Shown piece after piece: positions 1 to 6,404 of a stretch of 14,290 nt of DNA (its first letter is position 1; each line of letters starts with the position of its first letter). The position numbers were made by a program, and so were the translations under genes. The notes under the pieces are model-generated. The model saw nothing but the letters and a program-made list of their open reading frames with translations. It made no database searches and was not told the DNA's origin. The stretch covers positions 1 to 14,290 of the forward strand of contig JBNKLQ010000153.1 in the NCBI GenBank assembly GCA_050292445.1, read 5' to 3'. Source of the stretch: Leptofilum sp050292445 (GTDB taxonomy: Bacteria; Chloroflexota; Anaerolineae; Promineifilales; Promineifilaceae).

Positions 1-174
1 GATTCTATCGAAGAGGTGCTGGCGGACTGCGATGTGGTGGTGATAGGCAACGGCGCGCCTGAATTTCGTCAGGCGCTAGATCGGATTCGGCCAGAACAAA
101 TCGTCATCGACCTGATACGAATTGGTGGCGAGACCAGCCAGCTAAACGGCCAATACAACGGCATCTGCTGGTAG
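1..174 (+). CDS. Nucleotide-sugar 6-dehydrogenase, C-terminal end (partial)
   Basis: The window opens inside a reading frame of 57 codons that ends with TAG at 172-174. The peptide has a hydrophobic strand with DVVVIGNG (residues 11-18), then IVIDLIRIGG, and ends in QYNGICW. This layout, with the final GICW, matches the C-terminal UDP-binding domain of GDP-mannose/UDP-glucose 6-dehydrogenases of the AlgD type, which oxidise a nucleotide sugar to the uronic acid with two NAD+. The NAD-binding domain and the catalytic cysteine lie outside the window, so activity and exact substrate cannot be judged. The glycosyltransferase that follows on the same strand fits a role in making a uronic-acid-containing polysaccharide. 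Confidence 0.72.
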   Translation, partial: DSIEEVLADCDVVVIGNGAPEFRQALDRIRPEQIVIDLIRIGGETSQLNGQYNGICW

Positions 175-184
175 AAGAAATATC

Positions 185-238
185 CGCAGATTTCGCAGAT
201 TTACGCAGATATGGTTTTCCCTCTGTGTAGCTCTGTGT
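185..238. repeat. Short tandem motifs CGCAGAT x3 and CTCTGTGT x2
   Basis: The heptamer CGCAGAT occurs at 185-191, 194-200 and 204-210 (steps of 9 and 10 bases). It is followed by two copies of CTCTGTGT at 221-228 and 231-238 (step of 10). The motifs fill most of the 92-base gap between two genes and sit just upstream of the ribosome binding site AGGAGG at 255-260. The near-helical-turn spacing could suit a DNA-binding protein, or this may be a fragment of a dispersed intergenic repeat. Function unknown. Confidence 0.55.
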
Positions 239-266
239 TCCGCTTTTTATTTTTAGGAGGCAGGTT

Positions 267-1484
267 ATGAGTTACAAAAACATGCCCAAACGACACTGCA
301 TGATTGTCCATGCTTATTACCCCGTGGGTGAAACGCGTGTGCAGCGGGAAGCCCTAGCGCTGATCGATGCGGGGTATGCGGTGGACGTGATTTGCCTGCG
401 CGAACAAGGAGAAGCGCCCAAGGTAGAAGAAGATGGCGTGCAAATTTACCGGCTGCCGGTGCGGCGGCACAAGGGGCATGGCCTTTTTGTTCAATTCTTG
501 GAGTACCTGATGTTCCTGATTCTGGCGGCGGTGCGGGTGAGCGTTTTGCACTTGCGCCAGCGATATGGCACAGTGCAGATTCACAACCTGCCCGATTTCC
601 TCATTTTTGCCGGGCTATTTCCTAAACTTACCGGGGCGCGGCTAATTTTGGATTTGCACGATTTGATGCCGGAGTTTTTTGCCTCTAAGTTTGACAGTGG
701 AATGCAAAGCCGGGCGGTGCGCCTGGTTATCTGGCAGGAACGGCTGTCGTGCTGGTTTGCTAACCAGGTCATCACGGTGACGGAGAGTTGGCGACAGACA
801 TTGATTGAGCGAGGCGTCCCGGCTAACAAGGTGAGCGTGGTAATGAATGTGGCCGATCCCCGTATTTTTAAGCGAAATGGGAATGGGAAACGGCCGTCTG
901 CCCACAGCAATGGTCAAGGCTTCCATCTCATCTACCACGGTACGTTTGCTCATCGTTACGGGGTTGATTTGATTTTGCGGGCGGTGGAACAGGTACGGCC
1001 GTCTCTACCCAACATCCATGCAACCCTGCTTGGCGGCGGCGAATACCGCGACGAACTGGTGCAACTTGTCGAAGCGCTTGATCTGGCAGAGCATGTCGAA
1101 ATCAGCCCCACGCTCCTGCCTGCTACCGAACTGCCGCCACTGCTCCAGCAGGCTGACGTGGGCATTGTGCCCAATCGCAGCAACATCTTCACTGATGGCT
1201 TGCTGCCCACCAAGCTGATGGAGTACGTCGCGGTGGGGACGCCGGTCATCGCTGCCCGCACGCCGACCATCACCACCTATTTTGATGACCAGATGGTGCA
1301 GTTTTTCACGCCTGATGACGTGGAAGACCTGACGCGCTGTATTCTCCAACTCGGCCAGGATCAGGCCCGCTGCAAGCAGCTATCCCAAAATGCGGACAAG
1401 TTTAACAAGCAGTACAGCTGGGAAAACGTGGCGGCAAATTATGTAGCGCTCATCGATCAGCAAAATAAGGGCAATGTAAATTAG
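267..1484 (+). CDS. Glycosyltransferase family 4 (GT-B fold)
   Basis: This 405-residue protein has the usual length and layout of retaining GT4 enzymes, which move a sugar from a nucleotide donor to a lipid-linked or glycan acceptor at the inner face of the membrane. The N-terminal Rossmann half (about 10-200) contains the QREALALIDAGYAVDVI segment and LDLHDLMPE near 129-136. The C-terminal half starts at LIYHGTFAHRYGVDLILRAV (221-240) and contains LLGGGEY (254-260) and the donor-site stretch LPTKLMEYVAVGTPVIA (about 313-329). E319 matches the second glutamate of the EX7E motif; the first is not conserved, as in the common P-x-K-L-x-E-Y subgroup. There is no signal peptide. The start is supported by AGGAGG at 255-260, six bases before the ATG. 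Neighbours point to exopolysaccharide or envelope glycan synthesis; donor and acceptor are unknown. Confidence 0.88.
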   Translation: MSYKNMPKRHCMIVHAYYPVGETRVQREALALIDAGYAVDVICLREQGEAPKVEEDGVQIYRLPVRRHKGHGLFVQFLEYLMFLILAAVRVSVLHLRQRYGTVQIHNLPDFLIFAGLFPKLTGARLILDLHDLMPEFFASKFDSGMQSRAVRLVIWQERLSCWFANQVITVTESWRQTLIERGVPANKVSVVMNVADPRIFKRNGNGKRPSAHSNGQGFHLIYHGTFAHRYGVDLILRAVEQVRPSLPNIHATLLGGGEYRDELVQLVEALDLAEHVEISPTLLPATELPPLLQQADVGIVPNRSNIFTDGLLPTKLMEYVAVGTPVIAARTPTITTYFDDQMVQFFTPDDVEDLTRCILQLGQDQARCKQLSQNADKFNKQYSWENVAANYVALIDQQNKGNVN

Positions 1485-1494
1485 ATGGCCTCCA

Positions 1495-1549
1495 TTTCCC
1501 CGGAAACTTCCAGACAGGCGAACAGCCTGGAATGTAGTTTCCGGGAAAA
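1495..1549. repeat. Long imperfect inverted repeat (stem-loop) between genes
   Basis: Arms 1495-1507 and 1537-1549 pair at 12 of 13 positions (core CCCGGAAAC with GTTTCCGGG). Inside them TTCCAG (1508-1513) pairs with CTGGAA (1527-1532), leaving TGTA bulged on one side. An alternative inner pairing is CAGGC (1515-1519) with GCCTG (1525-1529). No run of T follows on either strand, so an intrinsic terminator is unlikely. It ends about 20 bases before the next start codon. A REP-like intergenic element or a transcript-processing or stabilising hairpin is more likely. Confidence 0.6.
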
Positions 1550-1569
1550 TTCAGGAAATGAGGTAAAAA

Positions 1570-2709
1570 ATGGAAAAGACAATCGCCTATCCGAAACAAT
1601 CGAAGTCTGATTTGGCACACGCTGGAACCTACCAGACGCGGCTTTCTGCCGCTGCGGAGGATGAGGCATGGGATGCGTTTTTAAGGCAAACGGAAGCGGG
1701 GGATTTGCTGCAAAGCAGCCAATGGGCCAAGCTGAAGCACAAAACCGGTTGGCAGGTTCGGCGGGTGGTAGTGGAGCAAGACGGCCGTATCGTAGCCGGT
1801 GCCCAACTGCTGCTGCGTCCCTTGCCCTTTCCCCTGGGGAAAATAGCGTATGTACCGCGCGGCCCGGTTTTGGCAACAGACGAACCGGAACTGGCTCAAC
1901 TGGTCCTGGACAGGCTGCAAACGGTGGCCCGCTCCCAACGGTTGCAGTTGTTAATTGTGCAGCCGCTGCAGGCATATGAAGCATTAGCTCAGCGCCTGGC
2001 TGCCAAACCGTTTCAATCCACGCGGATAAAAATAGCGCCCCGCAGCACGCTGCGGATCAATTTGCGTGCCAGCGAAGACGAAATTTTGGGGCAAATGCGC
2101 CCCAGCACGCGAGCAAATGTTCGCCGCAGTATCCGTAAAGGCATGGTTGTGCGGCAAGGTGACGAGGCTGATCTGGGCATTTTTATGCGGCTGCACGCGG
2201 CCAGCAGCGAACGGCAGGGTTTCTCTACAGCCTCGGAAGAATATTATGCGCACATGTGGCGACTTTTTGCGCCATCTGGCAGAGGTGTGATCCTCATTAG
2301 CGAATACGAGGGTGAACCTGTTTCGGCTATGTTGGCCGTTGGCTTTGGCAAGACTGCGTGGGCCAAGCGATTTGGCTGGTCAGGTGCGCAGCGCAAGCGG
2401 TACCCTAACGAAGGGCTGCTATGGGCGACCATGAAGTGGGCTAAAGCGCAAGGGTATCACTGGTTTGATCAGGACGGTGTGAAGTGGGAAGCGGCCGAAG
2501 CGTTGGCCAATAATCAGCCCATACCGGAATCGGCAAAAAGGTCACCCAGCTACTTTAAACTTGGATTTGGCGGCCAGCCTGTGCTTCTACCTGAAGCACA
2601 TGTCTATCTTTATAATCCCTTGTTGCGTTTTGGCTATACGTCGCTGTTTCCGAAACTAGCGCGCTGGCCAGTTACCAAGAAGTTGATTGCCCGGATGCGA
2701 TTGGGATGA
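1570..2709 (+). CDS. FemAB/FemX-like peptidyl- or acyltransferase
   Basis: The 379-residue protein shows the FemAB pattern of two GNAT-like halves. The first half contains LLQSSQWAKLK (about 46-56), a strand with DGRIVAGAQLLLRPLP (71-86) and YVPRGPV (94-100). The middle contains the basic stretch MRPSTRANVRRSIRKG (176-191). The second half contains HAASSERQGF (209-218), EGEPVSAMLAV (247-257), RFGWSGAQRKRYPNEGLLW (267-285) and AKAQGYHWFDQDGV (291-304). The best known members add amino acids from aminoacyl-tRNA to lipid II side chains; relatives in polysaccharide loci acylate unknown acceptors. The start is supported by GAGGT at 1560-1564, five bases before the ATG. It follows the glycosyltransferase gene and precedes a second, divergent relative. 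There is no membrane segment or signal peptide. The substrate cannot be read from sequence. Confidence 0.82.
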   Translation: MEKTIAYPKQSKSDLAHAGTYQTRLSAAAEDEAWDAFLRQTEAGDLLQSSQWAKLKHKTGWQVRRVVVEQDGRIVAGAQLLLRPLPFPLGKIAYVPRGPVLATDEPELAQLVLDRLQTVARSQRLQLLIVQPLQAYEALAQRLAAKPFQSTRIKIAPRSTLRINLRASEDEILGQMRPSTRANVRRSIRKGMVVRQGDEADLGIFMRLHAASSERQGFSTASEEYYAHMWRLFAPSGRGVILISEYEGEPVSAMLAVGFGKTAWAKRFGWSGAQRKRYPNEGLLWATMKWAKAQGYHWFDQDGVKWEAAEALANNQPIPESAKRSPSYFKLGFGGQPVLLPEAHVYLYNPLLRFGYTSLFPKLARWPVTKKLIARMRLG

Positions 2710-2752
2710 GTAGAGAACGGCCGTAAACACAATGCGCGACTAATTATTAATT

Positions 2753-2756
2753 GGAG
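2753..2756 (+). promoter_or_regulatory. Ribosome binding site that fixes the ATG at 2763
   Basis: GGAG at 2753-2756 lies six bases before ATG 2763-2765. An in-frame TTG at 2751 overlaps this site and would leave itself without one, so the ATG is the better start. Confidence 0.75.
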
Positions 2757-2762
2757 ATCACA

Positions 2763-3806
2763 ATGGAAATTGTACGCATCAATCCTAGCCAAGACCCGAT
2801 TTGGCAGCAGTTAGTGACCCAGCAAGCCAGCACAGTTTTTCATTCACCAGAGTGGATTCGGGTACTGCAAGAGACGTACCGGTTTGACATTGGCGCGTAT
2901 GTAATGCTGGATGAGGCCGGGAATCCCCGGGCTGGCATCCCCTTTGGTGTCATTGAAGATATGATGGATCCGCGTATGGCCTGCCTGCCGTTTTCCGATT
3001 TTTGTGATCCGCTAGTGGCCAACCTTGAGGAGTGGCACTGCCTGGCGGACAAGCTGCTGAGCAGCAGGCAGCGCATTAGTCTGCGCTGTTTGCATAACCA
3101 AACGCCATTGGCAGACAAACGATTTACCCTGGCGGGACGGGCCAAATGGCACTGCGTGGATTTGCAGCGGGAGGAAGATGAAATTTGGCAAAGGCTGCAC
3201 GGTTCGGCTCGGCGGGCCATCAAAAAGGCGCGGCGCAGCGGCGTTACGGTGCGGATTTCCCGGCAAAAGGATGATTTGCGTGCTTTCTTTGAACTCCATT
3301 TAGGCGTGCGCAAGTACAAGTACAAATTGTTAGCCCAACCTTACCGCTTTTTTGAGAACATTTGGAAGCAGTTCATTGCGCCGGGCAAGGGTGTGCTTAT
3401 CCTGGCTGTTTATGAAGAAGAAGTTATTGGTGGGGTGCTGTTTCTGGAGTGGCAAGACACGCTTTACTACAAATTTAATGCCTCAAACCCCGACGCTATT
3501 GCCCTGCGCCCCAACGATATGGTCGTGTGGGCAGGTATTCGTTTTGGGCAAAGCCGGGGACTTCACATCCTGGATTTTGGGCTTAGCGATTGGGAGCAGG
3601 AGGGATTGCTGCAATACAAACGCAAGTTTGCCACGGCTGAAAAAACGATTTCAATGTTGCGGTATACGCCGGAAGGATCGCCTTCGGCCAAAGAGAAACA
3701 ATTGCGCCAGCTGCTTCCCCAGCTAACAGACTTATTCGTGGATGCGTCTGTGCCAGACAGCATCACGGAAAAGGCAGGCGACTCACTGTATCAGTTTTTC
3801 ACCTAA
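2763..3806 (+). CDS. FemAB-related GNAT-fold acyltransferase
   Basis: With the ATG start the product has 347 residues. The first half holds FHSPEWIRVLQETY (26-39) and CLPFSDFCDPLV (74-85). A basic helix LHGSARRAIKKARRSGV (145-161) is the hallmark of the second half, followed by LGVRKYKYKLLAQPYRFFENIW (180-201), an EEEVIGGVLFLEW strand pair (218-230) and LDFGLSDWEQEGLLQYKRKFA (270-290). This resembles the Acetyltransf_6/FemAB-associated proteins found in exopolysaccharide and PEP-CTERM-type loci, which differ from the FemX-like protein encoded just upstream. It is probably cytoplasmic. It sits 53 bases after its neighbour on the same strand, so co-transcription is likely. The acyl donor and acceptor are unknown; a role in modifying polysaccharide or cell-wall precursor is inferred from context. 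Confidence 0.78.
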   Translation: MEIVRINPSQDPIWQQLVTQQASTVFHSPEWIRVLQETYRFDIGAYVMLDEAGNPRAGIPFGVIEDMMDPRMACLPFSDFCDPLVANLEEWHCLADKLLSSRQRISLRCLHNQTPLADKRFTLAGRAKWHCVDLQREEDEIWQRLHGSARRAIKKARRSGVTVRISRQKDDLRAFFELHLGVRKYKYKLLAQPYRFFENIWKQFIAPGKGVLILAVYEEEVIGGVLFLEWQDTLYYKFNASNPDAIALRPNDMVVWAGIRFGQSRGLHILDFGLSDWEQEGLLQYKRKFATAEKTISMLRYTPEGSPSAKEKQLRQLLPQLTDLFVDASVPDSITEKAGDSLYQFFT

Positions 3807-3832
3807 AACTGCACTCTCGGGAGTATACGTTT
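3806..3832. terminator. Weak possible bidirectional terminator between convergent genes
   Basis: Between the convergent genes ending at 3806 and 3831, ACTC (3813-3816) and GAGT (3821-3824) enclose a four-base loop TCGG. AAAC (3806-3809) can pair with GTTT (3829-3832) beyond an internal loop. The stem is short and the A/T flanks are only three to four bases, so the call rests mainly on position. Confidence 0.25.
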
Positions 3833-4421
3833 ACTCAGTTGCCAATGCTTTACATTCAGCATAGCGGAAGCAATCTACCACATGATCATTCACCATCCCC
3901 ACAGCTTGCATAAATGCGTAAACGATGGTGGGACCAACAAAGCTGAAGCCCCATTTTTTGAGGGCTTTGGACATGGCTTGGGATACGGCCGTTTCAGTTG
4001 GAACCTCTTCCATGCTGCGCCAACTGTTCTGGATGGGACGGCCGTTTACAAAATCCCACAAAAAGTGGCTAAAGGAGCCTTCTTTCTCCATAATGTCCAA
4101 ATAAGCCTGCGCATTTTTTACCGCAGATCGCACCTTTTGCCGATTGCGCACAATTCCCGGATTTTGCAGCAGCTCAGCGATTTTGGCCTCATCATACCGG
4201 GCGATTTTTTCAGGATCAAACTGGTCAAACGCTTGCCAATAATTATCACGCTTGCGCAAAATAGTGATCCAGCTCAAACCCGCCTGCGCCCCATCTAAAA
4301 CCAGTTTGGCAAATAGCCTCTGGTCATCATATTCAGGCACACCCCATTCGTTATCATGGTAACTAACATATAACGGATCCTTGCCACACCAGGCACACCG
4401 GTTAATTGTCTCAATTGTCAT
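3831..4421 (-). CDS. tag: DNA-3-methyladenine glycosylase I
   Basis: The 196-residue protein aligns along its whole length with Escherichia coli Tag, which removes 3-methyladenine from alkylated DNA as the first step of base excision repair. It has RCAWCGKDPLYVSYHDNEWG (8-27), QAGLSWITILRKR (46-58), ALKKWGFSFVGPTIVYAFMQAVGMVNDHVVDC near the C-terminus, and the expected zinc ligands Cys9, His22 and the His and Cys of NDHVVDC. The position of E. coli Glu38, which contacts the damaged base, is Asp43 here. The ribosome binding site is AGGAG (complement of 4431-4435), nine bases from the ATG. The gene is convergent with the acyltransferase gene and divergent from the sensor operon. It looks like a housekeeping gene unrelated to either. 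Confidence 0.95.
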   Translation of the reverse strand: MTIETINRCAWCGKDPLYVSYHDNEWGVPEYDDQRLFAKLVLDGAQAGLSWITILRKRDNYWQAFDQFDPEKIARYDEAKIAELLQNPGIVRNRQKVRSAVKNAQAYLDIMEKEGSFSHFLWDFVNGRPIQNSWRSMEEVPTETAVSQAMSKALKKWGFSFVGPTIVYAFMQAVGMVNDHVVDCFRYAECKALATE

Positions 4422-4539
4422 TTTTTGAAGCTCCTAAGCATTCAAGTTGGTTTCCGAAATGATGAATACTTCTACATCTTTCGGTATTTGGCAAATGCAG
4501 TTGGTGTCATGCGCTTCAACAAGCTTGTTGGTTGTCCGT

Positions 4540-4553
4540 CGTTAACGTTAACG
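4540..4553. promoter_or_regulatory. Distal LacI-family-like operator (perfect 14-base palindrome)
   Basis: CGTTAACGTTAACG is a perfect palindrome with the central CG that marks LacI/GalR-family operators. The 14-base string GTTAACGTTAACGG (4541-4554) recurs exactly at 4707-4720. The distance between the two copies is 166 bases, compatible with repression by DNA looping. The cognate regulator is not encoded in the window. Confidence 0.65.
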
Positions 4554-4646
4554 GGAAAAGCGGGTTGGTATCAATATTGCCCAATTAAACAAACTAAGGT
4601 TCGTCTCTTTTTACAAAAAAGTAGCAGATATTCGTACATTTTTCAG

Positions 4647-4667
4647 GCCGAAACGCTTGATTTCGGC
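4647..4667. promoter_or_regulatory. 7-base perfect inverted repeat upstream of the -35 box
   Basis: GCCGAAA (4647-4653) and TTTCGGC (4661-4667) are separated by seven bases. The centre lies about 49 bases before the predicted transcription start, a usual place for an activator site. No protein can be assigned to it. Confidence 0.35.
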
Positions 4668-4670
4668 AAA

Positions 4671-4699
4671 TTGACACCGAAGATCGGGTATGTTAAACT
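4671..4699 (+). promoter_or_regulatory. Sigma-70-type promoter of the sensor operon
   Basis: A consensus TTGACA (4671-4676), a 17-base spacer and TAAACT (4694-4699) give a good housekeeping promoter. Transcription would start near 4706, leaving a leader of about 70 bases before the ATG at 4777. The proximal LacI-type palindrome begins at that start point. Confidence 0.65.
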
Positions 4700-4706
4700 G
4701 GATTTT

Positions 4707-4718
4707 GTTAACGTTAAC
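4707..4718. promoter_or_regulatory. Proximal LacI-family-like operator at the transcription start
   Basis: GTTAACGTTAAC is a perfect 12-base palindrome with central CG. It is part of the 14-base string shared with the distal site. Its position at about +1 to +12 of the predicted transcript is typical of a repressor site that blocks initiation. Confidence 0.68.
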
Positions 4719-4776
4719 GGAAGATATTCCCTTCATGCAAAACATCATCAGGTGACATTTTAATAGGAGAGGAACC

Positions 4777-6354
4777 ATGTCGTACAAAGTTTTCCTTGTC
4801 GAAGATGAAATCGTCGCTAGAGAAGGCATTCGAGACAATGTTGACTGGCAGTCGGCTGGTTTTGAGTTTTGCGGCGAAGCACCTGATGGCGAAATCGCTC
4901 TTCCCCTCATCCAAAAATCACAACCCGATGTCGTCATAACCGATATTAAAATGCCCTTCATGGATGGGCTGCAATTGTGCAAAGTTGTTCGGGAGCAAAT
5001 GCCCTGGGTGAAGATCGTTATTCTGAGTGGCCATGATGAGTTCGATTATGCGCAGTCTGCGATTAAACTGGGGGTCACCGAATATTTGCTCAAGCCCATC
5101 AGCGCCAGAGAAATACAAAACGTGCTCCAAACCGTCGCCATTGCGCTCAATGAGGAGAGTGTAGAGCGAGAAAATCTCAAAGAATTGCAGAGCCAGATCA
5201 AGGACGTGCTGGCGTTACAGCGGGAACAATTGTTGCTTCAATTGGTGGTAGGTGGTGTTTCTTCTGCGGCTGCCATTGAGCAGTGTCGGCAAGTCGGGCT
5301 GGATATTATTGCGCAGCATTATCTGGTTATCCTAATCAAAGTCCAGCTGCATGAAGAGAATGGGCCAATAGATTTCACCACCTATCATGAAATCCAAAGC
5401 GCGGTTGCCAGTTTGGCCAGCAAGCATTCAGGTGCCTTTTTCACTCAAAAAAGTGTTGAAGAGCTGTTGATGATCATGACTGGCGATGACGCTGAGCGGC
5501 TGAAACAGGATGGTTTGTTTCTAGCCAGTTTGATCCAACAAGATATTGAAGCAGAGACAGGGCATCAGGTGTCGGTTGGCGTGGGTAGTGTGCAACAGCG
5601 GCTAACGGACATCTTTCATTCGTTTGCTGCGGCATTAACGGCCGTAACCCAATCAACCCCAAATGAATCGTTTTGCCAACAAAGCCACCTGGCAAAAATG
5701 CTCAATCTAGAAGCATCAGCCATTGAACAACAGTTAAAAAGCGGGCTGATGAGCGAATTCGACATCTTTTTTGACACGCATCTTCAGCCGCTTGGCGAAA
5801 CCGCCCTGCAATCCACTCTGATAAAACATTATCTGTTTGTTGACCTCATTTTAACGGCCGCGCAATTTGTGAACGATCTGGATGGTGAAGCCAACAAAGT
5901 CATCCCCGTTATGGATGACATTGAGGGCTTCCTGGTCAATATCAAAACAATCGACCAGATGAGAGAAGCCGTTAGAAACATATTTGCCGCAGTGCTAATG
6001 TTCAGAAACAACCAGGCACAATACGAAAAAACCAAACTTATTTTTCAGGCCAAAGATTTTATTGACACCCATTTTGCCGATCCCAATTTGTTGTTGAATG
6101 AAGTGGCAGCTACGGTTAATTTAAGTCCCAGTCATTTCAGCGTGGTTTTTGGGCGAGAAACGGGTGAATCATTTAAGGATTACCTGACGAGAGTCAGAAT
6201 CGAACGAGCCAAAGAACTGTTGCGCACCACTAGCATGAAATGCTCTGAAGTTGCTTATGAAAGTGGCTACAGTGACCCGCATTATTTCAGTTACGTTTTC
6301 AGAAAAAACACGGGTTTACCGCCACAACAGTTTCGACAGCTGCCCCAAATTTAG
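4777..6354 (+). CDS. Response regulator, receiver + AraC-type DNA-binding domain (YesN-like)
   Basis: The 525-residue protein starts with a receiver domain (about 3-120): acidic pair Glu9/Asp10, phospho-acceptor Asp56 in ITDIKMPFMDG, Ser84 and Lys106 in LLKPI. A helix at about 128-160 with many Glu, Gln and Leu residues leads to a middle region of about 260 residues typical of YesN proteins. The last 100 residues form the two helix-turn-helix AraC domain, with LLLNEVAATVNLSPSHFSVVF and CSEVAYESGYSDPHYFSYVFRK. Such regulators are phosphorylated by YesM/LytS kinases and activate sugar-uptake genes; the kinase gene follows 50 bases downstream. The start has AGGAGAGG at 4765-4772. The likely target is the ytfQ-like transporter promoter near 9093, and possibly its own promoter. 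All phosphorylation residues are present. Confidence 0.93.
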   Translation: MSYKVFLVEDEIVAREGIRDNVDWQSAGFEFCGEAPDGEIALPLIQKSQPDVVITDIKMPFMDGLQLCKVVREQMPWVKIVILSGHDEFDYAQSAIKLGVTEYLLKPISAREIQNVLQTVAIALNEESVERENLKELQSQIKDVLALQREQLLLQLVVGGVSSAAAIEQCRQVGLDIIAQHYLVILIKVQLHEENGPIDFTTYHEIQSAVASLASKHSGAFFTQKSVEELLMIMTGDDAERLKQDGLFLASLIQQDIEAETGHQVSVGVGSVQQRLTDIFHSFAAALTAVTQSTPNESFCQQSHLAKMLNLEASAIEQQLKSGLMSEFDIFFDTHLQPLGETALQSTLIKHYLFVDLILTAAQFVNDLDGEANKVIPVMDDIEGFLVNIKTIDQMREAVRNIFAAVLMFRNNQAQYEKTKLIFQAKDFIDTHFADPNLLLNEVAATVNLSPSHFSVVFGRETGESFKDYLTRVRIERAKELLRTTSMKCSEVAYESGYSDPHYFSYVFRKNTGLPPQQFRQLPQI

Positions 6355-6404
6355 AAAACAAACTGAATCCAGCCTGACGCACTTTTATTGCAGGAGAGCC
6401 AGCC

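Larger units (their letters stand above)
4422..4776. other. 355-base intergenic control region
   Basis: This stretch separates the divergent tag and response-regulator genes. It holds two LacI-type palindromes, a 7-base inverted repeat and a strong sigma-70-like promoter reading right, each listed separately. The left 110 bases should hold the promoter of tag, but I see no convincing -35/-10 pair there. An open frame at 4425-4763 runs across the operators without a ribosome binding site and is not called. Confidence 0.7.

Noticed and set aside
1481..1984. 167-codon open frame on - across the stem-loop and the FemAB-like gene
   Set aside because: It is a proline- and alanine-rich translation opposite a convincing gene, with no supporting start site.
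2751..2762. TTG start four codons upstream for the second acyltransferase
   Set aside because: The TTG overlaps the GGAG site that is well placed for the ATG at 2763.
4425..4763. Open frame of 112 codons on + in the control region
   Set aside because: It has no ribosome binding site, runs through both operators and the promoter, and shows no recognisable domain; chance is the best explanation.
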